Shown here: one piece after another, positions 32,781 through 42,018 of the stretch
How the letters are laid out: each line of letters begins with the position of its first letter
How positions within the stretch are numbered: the stretch's first letter is position 1
Assembly (NCBI GenBank): GCA_966211965.1
Contig: CBIHON010000001.1
Span: 1 to 64,000 of the forward strand
Direction: 5' to 3'
Origin: CBIHON01 sp966211965
GTDB taxonomy: Bacteria; Pseudomonadota; Gammaproteobacteria; Burkholderiales; Burkholderiaceae_D
DNA length: 64,000 bases
Translations under genes and position numbers: made by a program
The notes under the pieces: model-generated
What the model saw: the letters and a program-made list of their open reading frames with translations, nothing else
Told to the model about the DNA's origin: nothing
Database searches by the model: none

Positions 32781-34304
32781 ATGACCACCGACTACCTGCA
32801 AAAAATTCTGAATGCCCGCGTCTACGACGTCGCCATCGAATCGCCTCTTGAGCTCGCGCCAACGCTTACCAAGCGCATGGACAACCGGATTTATTTCAAG
32901 CGCGAAGACATGCAAAGCGTGTTCAGCTTCAAGCTGCGCGGCGCTTACAACAAGATGGCGCACCTGACGCCGGCCCAGATCAAGCGCGGCGTGATTTGCG
33001 CTTCGGCCGGCAATCATGCGCAGGGGGTTGCGCTGTCCGCGACCAAACTGGGATGCCGCGCCGTGATCGTGATGCCGACCACCACACCGCCGGTCAAGAT
33101 TGAAGCGGTCAAGGCGCGCGGCGGCGAAGTGGTCCTGTTCGGCGACTCGTACACCGATGCCTACAACCATGCGCTGACGCTGGAAAAGAAGCTCAAACTG
33201 ACCTTTGTCCATCCCTTCGACGATCCCGACGTGATCGCCGGCCAAGGCACGATCGGCATGGAAATCCTGCGCCAGCACCCCGATCCGATTCATGCGATTT
33301 TCGTCGCCATCGGCGGCGGCGGCCTGATTTCGGGCGTCGGCGCCTACATCAAGGCGGTGCGCCCCGACATCAAGATCATCGGCGTGCAGACCACCGACTC
33401 CGATGCGATGGCACGCAGCCTGAAAGCCGGGCGCCGCGTGACCTTGCCGGACGTGGGCTTGTTTGCGGACGGCACCGCGGTGCGGCTGGTTGGCGAGGAA
33501 ACTTTCCGCATGGCCAAGCTGGTGGTGGACGAGGTCATCCTGGTCGATACCGATGCCGTATGCGCCGCGCTCAAGGATGTGTTCCAGGATACCCGCAGCA
33601 TACTCGAGCCTTCCGGCGCGCTGGCAGTGGCCGGCGCCAAGGCCTATATCGAGCGCTCCCGCCTGACCAAGAAACCGGTCAAAAATGAAAGCCTGGTCTG
33701 CATCGCCTGCGGCGCCAACATGAATTTCGACCGCCTCGGTTTCGTCGCCGAGCGCGCCGAAGTGGGTGAAGCGCGCGAAGCGGTGTTTGCCGTGACCATG
33801 CCGGAAGAGCGCGGCAGCTTCAAGCGCTTCTGCGAATTGATCGGACCGCGCAGCGTGACCGAATTCGTCTACCGTGTCAGCGATGCCAAGGAAGCGCATG
33901 TCTTCGTCGGCGTCCAGATCGCCAACCGCGACGAGTCAGGCAAGATTTCGAAGAATTTCGAGAAGCACGGCTTCAAGACGCTCGATCTGACGCACGATGA
34001 ACTGGCCAAGCTGCACCTGCGCCACCTGGTCGGCGGCAAAAGCGCCTTGGCGCACGACGAGCTGTTATACCGTTTCGAGTTTCCGGAACGGCCGGGCGCC
34101 CTGATGCGCTTCCTCGACAGCATGGCGCCGAACTGGAACATCAGCCTGTTCCACTACCGCAGCCAGGGCGGCGACGTCGGACGCATCCTGGTCGGATTGC
34201 AGGTGCCGAAGAAAGAGATGAAAGACTTCCGCGCCTTCCTCTCGACTCTCGGTTATCGCTACTGGGACGAGAGCGAAAATCCCGCTTATAAATTATTTTT
34301 GTAA
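32781..34304 (+). CDS. ilvA: Threonine ammonia-lyase, biosynthetic
   Basis: 507 residues. Converts threonine to 2-oxobutanoate, the first step of isoleucine synthesis. The PLP-binding Lys51 is in SFKLRGAYNKM; the glycine-rich phosphate loop is GGGGL and the serine loop SAGNHAQGVA is present. Two C-terminal ACT-like regulatory domains (about residues 330-410 and 425-505) give feedback inhibition by isoleucine, as in the long biosynthetic form. Start is ATG 32781 (MTTDYLQKILNARVYD) though the frame is open upstream across yqaA. The gene stands alone, followed by two palindromic elements. Confidence 0.95.
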   Translation: MTTDYLQKILNARVYDVAIESPLELAPTLTKRMDNRIYFKREDMQSVFSFKLRGAYNKMAHLTPAQIKRGVICASAGNHAQGVALSATKLGCRAVIVMPTTTPPVKIEAVKARGGEVVLFGDSYTDAYNHALTLEKKLKLTFVHPFDDPDVIAGQGTIGMEILRQHPDPIHAIFVAIGGGGLISGVGAYIKAVRPDIKIIGVQTTDSDAMARSLKAGRRVTLPDVGLFADGTAVRLVGEETFRMAKLVVDEVILVDTDAVCAALKDVFQDTRSILEPSGALAVAGAKAYIERSRLTKKPVKNESLVCIACGANMNFDRLGFVAERAEVGEAREAVFAVTMPEERGSFKRFCELIGPRSVTEFVYRVSDAKEAHVFVGVQIANRDESGKISKNFEKHGFKTLDLTHDELAKLHLRHLVGGKSALAHDELLYRFEFPERPGALMRFLDSMAPNWNISLFHYRSQGGDVGRILVGLQVPKKEMKDFRAFLSTLGYRYWDESENPAYKLFL

Positions 34305-34321
34305 GCCGGCAAATCGAAGGC

Positions 34322-34499
34322 CTAGTGCTGAGACTCATCAATTTCGACACAAATAAAAGTGATGAATTGTTGCGTCAAACCAGGCGCGAACCGCAGCGAT
34401 AGCCGGCCTATCGCGAGGATTCCAACGCGGCCGGCGAGGCGACGTATGGCGCGGCAAGGCACACTTTTATGTTTCGAAATTTATGAGCCTCAGCACTAG
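34322..34499. repeat. MITE-like inverted-repeat element (178 bp)
   Basis: Arms of about 40 bp: left CTAGTGCTGAGACTCATCAA.. (34322-34361) and right, reversed, CTAGTGCTGAGGCTCATAAA.. (34499-34462), with only a few mismatches and a 2-bp gap. Both ends carry CTAG. The GC-rich core of about 100 bp has no ORF. Confidence 0.7.
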
Positions 34500-34750
34500 T
34501 GTCCTGTTCCGCAAATTCGTTGCAAAAGTAAAAATGGCGAAATCGGGTCGAGACAAGGAAAAAAGCGCAACAAGGGGCACAGCGAGGAATTCGGCCGGCA
34601 TGCTGGCCGCCTGCGAAGCGGTATCCGCTTGCAGGCAGATGGAGCCGCCGAGGTATGCGCACTGCAAGTGAACCCTTGCGAGCATTTTTGACGCGGTATC
34701 GGCACGATTCCCGTCATCTTTTATGCAATGAATTTACGGAACAGGACACT
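34498..34750. repeat. MITE-like inverted-repeat element (253 bp) ending at the queF start
   Basis: Left arm AGTGTCCTGTTCCGCAAATT.. (34498-34527) and reversed right arm AGTGTCCTGTTCCGTAAATT.. (34750-34721), 26 of 30 positions identical. The left end abuts the 178-bp element. The right arm reads GGAACAGGACACT on the plus strand, placing AGGA about 10 bp before the queF ATG, so it may supply the ribosome-binding site. Confidence 0.7.
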
Positions 34751-34756
34751 GGAATC

Positions 34757-35596
34757 ATGACTCTGCCCAATCAAGCGCACGCCTCGCCGCTCGGCAAACC
34801 CGCCGCGTACAAGGCCGAATACGACCCGGCGCTGCTGTTCCCGATTGCACGCCAGGACAAGCGTAGCGAGCTCGGCATCAGCGGCACCTTGCCCTTTTTC
34901 GGCATCGATATCTGGAACGCCTATGAGGTGTCGTGGCTGAACCCGCGCGGCAAGCCGCAGATCGCAATCGCCAGCATCACGGTGCCGGCCGATTCGCCGA
35001 ACATCATCGAGTCAAAATCCTTCAAGCTCTACCTGAATTCATTCAACCAGACACGGCTGGCCGGTCCGGATGCACTGCTGGAATTGTTGCGCGCGGATTT
35101 GTCGGCAGGGTTCGGCGCGCCGGTCCAGATTGCGCTGACCGGGCAGGAAGCATTTTCCAAGCTGCAAATGGCTGAGCTGGAAGGTTTGCTGCTGGACCGG
35201 CTCGACATCGAGGTCGACGACTACACACCCAACCCGGCCCTGCTGCGTGCCGATCACGACAGCGCGCCGGTCGAGGAAACCCTGGTCTCGCATCTGTTGA
35301 AATCGAATTGCCTGGTGACCGGCCAGCCGGATTGGGGCAGCGTGCAAATCCGTTATGTCGGCGCACCGATCAATCAGGAAGGCTTGCTCAAATACCTGAT
35401 CGGCTTTCGCCGGCACAATGAATTCCATGAGCAATGCGTGGAACGTATCTTCATGGATGTGTTGCGTCATTGCCAACCGCAAAAACTGGCGGTGTATGCA
35501 CGCTACACGCGCCGCGGCGGCCTGGATATCAATCCTTGGCGCAGCAATTTCACGACAGGCCAAAAACCTTCGAATTTGCGGAATGCGCGGCAATAA
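34757..35596 (+). CDS. queF: NADPH-dependent 7-cyano-7-deazaguanine (preQ0) reductase
   Basis: 279 residues, the length of the long bimodular (E. coli-type) QueF. Reduces preQ0 to preQ1 in queuosine synthesis. The QueF motif ESKSFKLYLNSFNQTR is present, as is the active-site region near LLKSNCLVTGQPDWGS (Cys in SNCLVTGQPDW) and the C-terminal HEQCVERIFMDV. Start taken as ATG 34757 (MTLPNQAHASPLG); the frame is open to 34655, but that part lies inside a palindromic element. No other queuosine gene and no preQ1 riboswitch was seen nearby. Confidence 0.94.
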   Translation: MTLPNQAHASPLGKPAAYKAEYDPALLFPIARQDKRSELGISGTLPFFGIDIWNAYEVSWLNPRGKPQIAIASITVPADSPNIIESKSFKLYLNSFNQTRLAGPDALLELLRADLSAGFGAPVQIALTGQEAFSKLQMAELEGLLLDRLDIEVDDYTPNPALLRADHDSAPVEETLVSHLLKSNCLVTGQPDWGSVQIRYVGAPINQEGLLKYLIGFRRHNEFHEQCVERIFMDVLRHCQPQKLAVYARYTRRGGLDINPWRSNFTTGQKPSNLRNARQ

Positions 35597-35761
35597 GCGG
35601 ATAAGTAAAAGGATACGCAAAGATACGCATAGCCAACTGCAACCAGCCCGGCTATATTCATCATAATGTTGCTTGTGTGCTTTTCTTGGCTTTTTTATTC
35701 CATCGCGGGCAAGCAAAAATAGGCCTATAATTCTGCAAAAGCCCCTTTTGTGCATCGCACC

Positions 35762-36235
35762 ATGACCCACTTCAGCCAAATACTGCCGCCGGAAAACGTC
35801 GTACTCGACTTGGATGTGTCCAGCAAGAAACGAGCGTTCGAACAGGCAGGGCTGCTTTTCGAGAACAACTGCAGCATCGCGCGCTCGACGGTATCGGACA
35901 ACCTGTTCGCCCGCGAGCGGCTGGGTTCCACGGGCTTGGGACATGGCGTCGCCGTTCCTCACGGCCGAATCAAAGGTTTGAAGTCACCGTTGGCCGCCTT
36001 TGTCCGCCTGGCTGAACCGATCGCCTTCGAATCTCCCGATGGACAACCGGTGAACTTGCTGGTTTTCCTGCTGATTCCGGACCACGTCACCCAACAGCAC
36101 CTGGAAATCCTGTCCGAAATCGCCGAGATGTTTTCCGACGAAGCATTCCGCCACATCCTCGCGACCACGCCCGATGCCGCATCGATACACGCCCGCATCG
36201 TCACGTGGCAGCCCAGCATGCAAAGCCTGCCCTGA
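35762..36235 (+). CDS. ptsN: PTS IIA-like nitrogen regulatory protein (EIIA-Ntr)
   Basis: 157 residues. PTS EIIA type 2 domain with the phospho-accepting His in GHGVAVPHGRIKG. As part of the PTS-Ntr phosphorelay it acts as a cytoplasmic regulator (K+ transport, sigma54-linked and cell-envelope functions in other bacteria). The start could be ATG 35762 (MTHFSQILPPENVVLDL) or four codons earlier (35750); family members begin near the former. Followed on the same strand by hprK and rapZ, the usual betaproteobacterial arrangement linking PTS phosphorylation with cell-wall precursor control. Confidence 0.92.
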   Translation: MTHFSQILPPENVVLDLDVSSKKRAFEQAGLLFENNCSIARSTVSDNLFARERLGSTGLGHGVAVPHGRIKGLKSPLAAFVRLAEPIAFESPDGQPVNLLVFLLIPDHVTQQHLEILSEIAEMFSDEAFRHILATTPDAASIHARIVTWQPSMQSLP

Positions 36236-36324
36236 AGAGGTTCTAAGCGCCGCAGGACGGCGCCGCAGAGGCAGCCGCGCCATCGCGCCGTTCATCCATC
36301 TACATTGTTGCCAGCCCGTCCATC

Positions 36325-37263
36325 ATGCCTTTATCTTCCCCGCTGACCATCCAACAACTGTACGACGACAACCGCGACTCCCTGCAATTGGGCTGGTTCG
36401 CCGGTTTTCCCGGCGGTGAGCGCCTGATCTCCGGCGATGCGACCTCGGCCGCCGATCAAGTCGGGCATTTGAACATCATCCATCCCGGGCGCATCCAGGT
36501 GTTCGGCCATCAGGAAACAAAATACTACAAGCGCCTGTCGCCGGCATCGCGGATACACCAGACCGAAGAATTGGTTGCCGGCGAACCGCCCGCCTTCATC
36601 ATCGCCCAAGGCCTGGAAACCCCGCCCTATATTCTGTCGATCTGCGACGAAAAAAACATCCCGCTGTTCTCCACGCCGCTGCCGGCGGCGCAGGTCATTG
36701 ATTATCTGCGGGTCTATTTGTCGAAAAAGCTGGCGCAACGCATCACCATGCATGGGGTGTTCATGGATGTGCTTGGAGTCGGCGTGCTGATCACCGGAGA
36801 ATCCGGCCTGGGCAAGAGCGAATTGGGCCTGGAACTGATCTCGCGCAATCACGGCTTGGTGGCCGACGATGCGGTCGAATTCGCGCGGATCGCGCCCAAC
36901 ATGATAGAAGGCCGTTGCCCGACCCTGTTGCAGAATCTATTGGAAGTGCGCGGCCTGGGCTTGCTCGACATCAGGACCATCTTCGGCGAAACCGCGGTGC
37001 GGCGCAAGATGCGCCTGAAACTGATCGTGCACCTGGTGCGCCGCACCACGCTCGAAGAAAACTACGAGCGCCTGCCGCTGCACTCGCAAACTGAAGAAGT
37101 GCTGGGATTGCCGATCCGCAAGGTGGTGATCCCGGTCGAAGCCGGCCGCAACCTTGCCGTATTGCTGGAAGCGGCGGTGCGCAATACCATCCTGCAACTG
37201 CGCGGCATCGACACCCTCAAGGAATTCATGGATCGCCAGCAAGATGCGATGGATGCCGATTAG
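36325..37263 (+). CDS. hprK: HPr kinase/phosphorylase
   Basis: 312 residues. Phosphorylates and dephosphorylates HPr on a serine. N-terminal domain (1-130) and C-terminal catalytic domain with Walker A GESGLGKS (158-165), the HPrK signature around EFARIAPNMIEGRCP and LLQNLLEVRGLGLLDI (capping loop, HPrK/P signature), as in the Gram-negative enzymes. Located 89 bp after ptsN and 42 bp before rapZ, in the same orientation. In Proteobacteria with incomplete PTS it is thought to have a regulatory role only. Confidence 0.95.
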   Translation: MPLSSPLTIQQLYDDNRDSLQLGWFAGFPGGERLISGDATSAADQVGHLNIIHPGRIQVFGHQETKYYKRLSPASRIHQTEELVAGEPPAFIIAQGLETPPYILSICDEKNIPLFSTPLPAAQVIDYLRVYLSKKLAQRITMHGVFMDVLGVGVLITGESGLGKSELGLELISRNHGLVADDAVEFARIAPNMIEGRCPTLLQNLLEVRGLGLLDIRTIFGETAVRRKMRLKLIVHLVRRTTLEENYERLPLHSQTEEVLGLPIRKVVIPVEAGRNLAVLLEAAVRNTILQLRGIDTLKEFMDRQQDAMDAD

Positions 37264-37305
37264 CATACCCTTCCCTTTCGGCGCGCTTGCGGTATCATCG
37301 ATCCC

Positions 37306-38169
37306 ATGCGCATTATCCTCATTACGGGCATCTCCGGCTCGGGCAAATCGATCGGGCTCAATGCCCTTGAAGACGCGGGCTATTTTTGCGTCGACAACCT
37401 GCCGCCCACATTGCTGCGTGCACTGGTTGCGACACGCCTGCATGAAGGCGCTGAAATGCTGGCGGTGGCAATGGATGCGCGCAGCGCCGACTCATTGGCC
37501 GGACTGCCGGCCGACATACAACGCCTCAAGGCGGAAGGACATGACGTCAAGGTCTTGTTCCTGACCGCAAAAACGGAATCGCTGATCGCGCGCTTTTCCG
37601 AAACCCGCCGCAGCCACCCGCTTTCGCATCGTATCCGCCCCGAGCAAAACCCGGCCGACCGTCCTACCCTGATCGAGTGCATCTTGAAGGAACGCGAAAT
37701 GCTGGCCGCCATCGAAGGCATCGGCCACGTGATCGATACCTCCGGCCTGTCCGCCAACAAACTGCGCAGCTGGATCAAGGAACTGGTGGAAACCGAGCGC
37801 ACCCCCTTGACCCTGCTGTTCGAATCTTTTGCCTTCAAGTTCGGCGTGCCGCTGGACGCGGACCTGGTATTCGACGTGCGGGTCTTGCCCAATCCGCATT
37901 ACGACCTGAACCTGCGCCCCTTCACCGGCAGGGATACGCCGGTCGCCGACTTCCTCGACGCACAAGCCAGCGTCGGCGAATTGCTGGCCGACATCCGCGG
38001 CTTCGTCGAAAAATGGCTGCCTTCTTTCAAGGGTGACAACCGCAGCTACCTGACCGTGGCGATCGGCTGCACCGGCGGCCAGCATCGCTCGGTGTACATG
38101 GTCGAGCAGCTCGCCAGGTATTTCCAAGCATCGGAACGTGTTTTGCTGCGTCACCGCGAACTGAACTGA
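37306..38169 (+). CDS. rapZ: RNase adapter protein RapZ (YvcJ family nucleotide-binding protein)
   Basis: 287 residues. N-terminal P-loop ATPase domain with Walker A GISGSGKS (residues 8-15); C-terminal domain with SFAFKFGVPLDADLVFDVR and GCTGGQHRSVY, the conserved RapZ motifs. In E. coli RapZ binds small RNAs GlmY/GlmZ to guide RNase E in controlling glmS and thus amino-sugar supply; in other bacteria the role is less sure. It is in line with ptsN and hprK. Eleven bp separate it from the LON-domain gene. Confidence 0.95.
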   Translation: MRIILITGISGSGKSIGLNALEDAGYFCVDNLPPTLLRALVATRLHEGAEMLAVAMDARSADSLAGLPADIQRLKAEGHDVKVLFLTAKTESLIARFSETRRSHPLSHRIRPEQNPADRPTLIECILKEREMLAAIEGIGHVIDTSGLSANKLRSWIKELVETERTPLTLLFESFAFKFGVPLDADLVFDVRVLPNPHYDLNLRPFTGRDTPVADFLDAQASVGELLADIRGFVEKWLPSFKGDNRSYLTVAIGCTGGQHRSVYMVEQLARYFQASERVLLRHRELN

Positions 38170-38180
38170 CAGGCGCGACC

Positions 38181-38807
38181 ATGTCCCGACAAACCACCTG
38201 GCTTCCCCTCTTTCCTCTGCATACCGTGCTGTTCCCGGGCGGCATTCTGCCATTGAAAGTGTTCGAGCCGCGTTATGTCGACATGGTGCGTGAATGCATG
38301 AAACAGGAAACGCCGTTTGGCATCGTGCTGATCAAGTCCGGCCAGGAGGTGGGACCGACGGCAGTGCCGGAGACGATAGGCTGCGTGGCCCACATTGCGC
38401 ACTGGGACATGGTCACGCTTGGCGTGCTGTTGCTGCGTACCCAGGGCGGCGAGCGTTTTCGCATCCTCGAGACGCGCGAACTGGCGGACCGCCGTCTAGA
38501 AGCGCGCATCGAGATGATCGACGCAGACTGCGTGGCACCCATCACCGCTGTCCATCTCAGTTGCGCCAAGGCGCTCAAGCTCGTGATCGACGACATCAAC
38601 GCCAAGGGCAAGGCGGAACAGGGGGCCGCCTTCGAGAGTCCGTTCACGCTGCCGCCGCAACTGGACGATACCGGCTGGGTCGCGAACCGATGGTGTGAAA
38701 TCTTGCCGATCTCGCTCAAGGCACGCCAGAAATTACTGGAACTGGATGACGCGCAAAATCGTCTGGCCGTGGTATACCAATATTTGCAGCAGCACGAGAT
38801 TTTGTAA
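38181..38807 (+). CDS. LON peptidase N-terminal (substrate-binding) domain protein
   Basis: 208 residues. A stand-alone Lon N-terminal domain (LPLFPLHTVLFPGGILPLKVFEPRYVDMVREC) without the AAA+ ATPase and protease parts of Lon. The family (related to E. coli YcaO-like/Lon-N proteins) probably binds peptides or proteins; function not defined. The stop codon is only 6 bp from the convergent mutY stop. It follows rapZ and is probably co-transcribed with it. Confidence 0.88.
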   Translation: MSRQTTWLPLFPLHTVLFPGGILPLKVFEPRYVDMVRECMKQETPFGIVLIKSGQEVGPTAVPETIGCVAHIAHWDMVTLGVLLLRTQGGERFRILETRELADRRLEARIEMIDADCVAPITAVHLSCAKALKLVIDDINAKGKAEQGAAFESPFTLPPQLDDTGWVANRWCEILPISLKARQKLLELDDAQNRLAVVYQYLQQHEIL

Positions 38808-38813
38808 GCGCTA

Positions 38814-39968
38814 TCAGTCAGACAGCAAATCCGCCTCGCCGAAAACCGCCAGCAGCAATTTCTTGACCGGCGCCGGCAAAGGTGCATCGGCCAGCTTTTC
38901 AGCACCGTACCACACGTGCGTGGGTTGCGCGGCTAATTCCAGGCGACGCTCCAGCCTGATCCGATAAGGCGCAACATGCAGCTTGAAATGCGTGAAGCCA
39001 TGCGAAAACGGCTGCAGGCGCTCGCAAGTAGCGAGCACCCCAAAAGGTTCGACCCTGCGCACAACCGCGGCGTCAAACCGGCGCCTGTCATCATCAGCAT
39101 CGGCATCGACTTCCGGCAAGGACAAGAGCCCGCCCCAGATCCCATGATCGGGACGTTGTTCGAGCAAAACCTGGTTGCGGTCGGTGATGACCAACATCGA
39201 GGTCTGTTTTTCTGGAACTGCTTTTTTCGGTTTGCGGACCGGCAATTCATTTACGCGGCCGCTCGCCAAGGCAACACAGCGCTGCCTCAGCGGACAGCTT
39301 GGGCAGGCGGGCCTGCTGCGCGTGCAGAGCGTCGCCCCCATGTCCATCAAGCCTTGCGTATAGGATTCCACGTCCTGTTGCGGCAGCAATGCCACCGCAC
39401 GCTGCCACAAGGCATTTTCGACCGCCTTCTCGCCGGGGTAGGCATCGATCCCGAACACCCGGGCGAATACGCGCTTGACATTGCCATCGAGGATCGCCGC
39501 GCGCGTACCGTAAGCGAATGCGCTGATCGCAGCCGCAGTGGAGCGGCCTATGCCGGGCAACTCCGCCAGTATGGCCGGATCGTCGGGAAAACGGCCGCCG
39601 TGCTCCGCCACGACACGTTGCGCACAGCGATGCAAGTTGCGCGCACGCGAGTAATATCCCAGTCCGCTCCAATGCGCCATCACTTCTTCGGCCGGTGCGG
39701 CAGCGAGCGCAGCGACATCGGGAAAGCGCTGCAGAAAGCGCTGGTAGTAAGGAATGACCGCAGCCACCTGGGTTTGCTGCAGCATGATTTCGGAAAGCCA
39801 GATGCGATAGGCGTCGCGCGTATTTTGCCAGGGCAGCGTGTGCCGGCCGTACTGCTTTTGCCAGCGGATCACATCTTCCGAGAAGGACGGATCACTCGGC
39901 GCGGCTTGAAGGTCTTGGTCCGCGCTCGATGATTTTGATCCGGAGGAGTTTGCCAGAACACGCTTCAC
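38814..39968 (-). CDS. mutY: Adenine DNA glycosylase
   Basis: 384 residues. Removes adenine mispaired with 8-oxoguanine. It has the catalytic Glu in WLSEIMLQQTQV, the helix-hairpin-helix and Asp in LPGIGRSTAAAISAFA..ILDGNVKRV, the [4Fe-4S] loop C-x6-C-x2-C-x5-C (CTRSRPACPSCPLRQRC), and a C-terminal NUDIX-like 8-oxoG recognition domain (from about residue 240). The start is GTG at 39968, which overlaps the stop of the upstream dynamin-like gene by 4 bp (GTGA), so the two are translationally coupled. Third gene of a mutM-dynamin-mutY row. Confidence 0.95.
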   Translation of the reverse strand: MKRVLANSSGSKSSSADQDLQAAPSDPSFSEDVIRWQKQYGRHTLPWQNTRDAYRIWLSEIMLQQTQVAAVIPYYQRFLQRFPDVAALAAAPAEEVMAHWSGLGYYSRARNLHRCAQRVVAEHGGRFPDDPAILAELPGIGRSTAAAISAFAYGTRAAILDGNVKRVFARVFGIDAYPGEKAVENALWQRAVALLPQQDVESYTQGLMDMGATLCTRSRPACPSCPLRQRCVALASGRVNELPVRKPKKAVPEKQTSMLVITDRNQVLLEQRPDHGIWGGLLSLPEVDADADDDRRRFDAAVVRRVEPFGVLATCERLQPFSHGFTHFKLHVAPYRIRLERRLELAAQPTHVWYGAEKLADAPLPAPVKKLLLAVFGEADLLSD

Positions 39969-41908
39969 GCAGCATCTCTGAGCGACGACAATTGCGCCAT
40001 GATCGCCGCGTTCAGCTCATCCTCCAGAGTGGACAGCGTCGCCTTTTGCAATTCCAGATCGGCTTGCATTTGTTCGAAGGCCAGCACTTTTTCTTCCAGG
40101 CTATCGGTTGCGATGTGGATTCGCTCAATCGATTGGCGCCGCCGCTTGAGTTGCGCCTTATGCTCGCCGATCTGCGCTTCCAACGGCGCCATTACGACTT
40201 TCAGCCAAGCTTCAACGTCACGGTTGGCCTGCAAAAAACTTTGCTTGACGCGCGATGCAATCGAATCGAAAAACTTTTGCATCAACACCACTTGACGTGT
40301 CGTCATGAGGGTCGCGGTGCCGAACTGCTTTTGATAAATACCCTCAATCATTGCAATTTCATTGACGTACTTGTCCAGTGAAAAAGGCATGGGATAGGAC
40401 AACGCCAATCCGTGCTCGGTCGAAAATTTACGATACATCACCGTCATCATTTCGGTGATCTCCTGAATCTTCTGGCCCGACACTTTCAAGTTCTCCTGGA
40501 CTTGGCCGAAGAAGAGTCTTACCGCCTCGCGAAAGCCGCTGGAGAATATGCTGCGATCCTCTTCCATGGCTTCTCGCGTCTTGCGGATATCGTCCTTCAG
40601 GATGTTCATCCCAAGGCTGGTGAAGACACCGGCCGACAGGCGCGCGAAAACGGCGCGCGTAGCCTGCAGCTTGAACAGGCTGCCGTCGAATTCCTTCTTC
40701 TCCATGTCGATGCGCTTCATCATGTGATCGATGATGCTTTGATTTTTTCCGCGCAGGCTTTTCAATTCCAGCAATTGCTCCACCACGTTGCGTGTGCGCG
40801 AGGACAGCAGGGATTTTTTGGATGCGGTCAATTCCTTGATGTCGGCGGCAAGCTGGGCACGAATGATTTCCTGCTTGGACGGAATCAGTTCATCGGACAA
40901 GGCCAATTCGAGTGCCGGCAAACGGCTCTTGGCCAATAGCTCGGGCTCCTGATTGATCTTGCCGACCAAGCCTTTTTGCGCCGAAACCGGATAGACCTGA
41001 TGCTCCGCCAAACCAAGGGTGTGAGCGACGCTGCTCACCTGCCTGCTGATTTGCTCATCCACTTCTTCCGGCGTGCGCAACTCATCCCACATGCTGTCGA
41101 TCTTGTTCAGCACGACCATGCGCCCGGGTCCGGCGCCGATATGCTCGCGCCAGATATCGATATCGCTGCGGGTGACGCCGGTATCGGCAGCCAGGATGAA
41201 GAGCACGGCATGCGCATTCGGAATCAGGTTCAGGGTCAGTTCCGGCTCGGTGCCGATCGCATTCAACCCAGGCGTGTCGATGATGACCAGACCTTCCTGC
41301 AGCAACGGATGCGGGAAGTTCACGATCGCATGCCGCCATTGCGAAATCTCGATCATGCCCGCCTCATCCGCTGCCATCGCCATGTCCGGATCGTTCTCAT
41401 CGTACAAGCCGTAGGATTTCGCCACATCGATCGGCACGCGCTTGGTCAGGCTGACTTGCTTGAACGCTTCAAGCATCCCTTCGCCCGACAGGATATCGAG
41501 CGGGAGCACGGTCCAGACCTGGCTTTGCTCCTTGAGGTCGCTGGTGGATTGCGAATCGGCACGGGTCTCGATCGGCAGCAGCCGGATCGATGGCGGAAAG
41601 GTTTCGTCGTACATCAATTCGGTCGGGCACATCGTGGTGCGCCCGGCGGCGGAAGGCAGGATGCGCTGACCGTATTCCGCAAAGAAAATCGCATTGATAA
41701 GTTCGGATTTGCCGCGTGAAAATTCCGCGACAAAGGCGATCGACAACTTGTCGTCGGCCAACCGTCCCAGGGCGCGCGCAAAACGCTGGTCGCTGGCGAT
41801 ATCGGCCAGATCGGCAGCCTTCACGCATTGGCTATAGCGCTCAAGCGCAAGCATGACGTTGCTGCGCCATTTACTGTATTCCTGGAATTTTTGAACCAGA
41901 TTGCTCAC
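39965..41908 (-). CDS. Bacterial dynamin-like GTPase between mutM and mutY
   Basis: 647 residues with the GTG at 41908 chosen as start (GGGGA upstream); the frame is open to 42100 but that would overlap mutM. The GTPase domain shows G1 in VAEFSRGKSELINA (62-68 of the P-loop EFSRGKS), G3 DTPGL (211-215) and G4 NKID (268-271). After about residue 370 the chain is helical, with coiled-coil stretches and a hydrophobic segment near RLSAGVFTSLGMNIL that could insert into membrane, as in bacterial dynamin-like proteins (BDLP/DynA type). Those proteins remodel or protect membranes. Overlapping mutY by 4 bp and lying 110 bp after mutM, it is linked with the oxidised-guanine repair genes. Confidence 0.85.
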   Translation of the reverse strand: MSNLVQKFQEYSKWRSNVMLALERYSQCVKAADLADIASDQRFARALGRLADDKLSIAFVAEFSRGKSELINAIFFAEYGQRILPSAAGRTTMCPTELMYDETFPPSIRLLPIETRADSQSTSDLKEQSQVWTVLPLDILSGEGMLEAFKQVSLTKRVPIDVAKSYGLYDENDPDMAMAADEAGMIEISQWRHAIVNFPHPLLQEGLVIIDTPGLNAIGTEPELTLNLIPNAHAVLFILAADTGVTRSDIDIWREHIGAGPGRMVVLNKIDSMWDELRTPEEVDEQISRQVSSVAHTLGLAEHQVYPVSAQKGLVGKINQEPELLAKSRLPALELALSDELIPSKQEIIRAQLAADIKELTASKKSLLSSRTRNVVEQLLELKSLRGKNQSIIDHMMKRIDMEKKEFDGSLFKLQATRAVFARLSAGVFTSLGMNILKDDIRKTREAMEEDRSIFSSGFREAVRLFFGQVQENLKVSGQKIQEITEMMTVMYRKFSTEHGLALSYPMPFSLDKYVNEIAMIEGIYQKQFGTATLMTTRQVVLMQKFFDSIASRVKQSFLQANRDVEAWLKVVMAPLEAQIGEHKAQLKRRRQSIERIHIATDSLEEKVLAFEQMQADLELQKATLSTLEDELNAAIMAQLSSLRDAA

Positions 41909-42018
41909 GTCATCCCCGCACAGGTGGTTTTTCTTCTTTGGATTGCTCGAATCTAGCACCGGCGCATGAGCGCTGCAAGAAAATAAAGCGCCATGAGGGC
42001 AGCAAGCCCTGCTACCGT

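Larger units (their letters stand above)
34305..34756. other. ilvA-queF intergenic region filled by two palindromic elements
   Basis: 452 bp without a gene. Nearly all is occupied by the two abutting inverted-repeat elements at 34322-34499 and 34498-34750. Only the first 17 bp and the 6 bp before the queF ATG are outside them. Confidence 0.6.

Noticed and set aside
34305..34756. preQ1 riboswitch ahead of queF
   Set aside because: The region is explained by two inverted-repeat elements; no preQ1 aptamer-like motif is visible.
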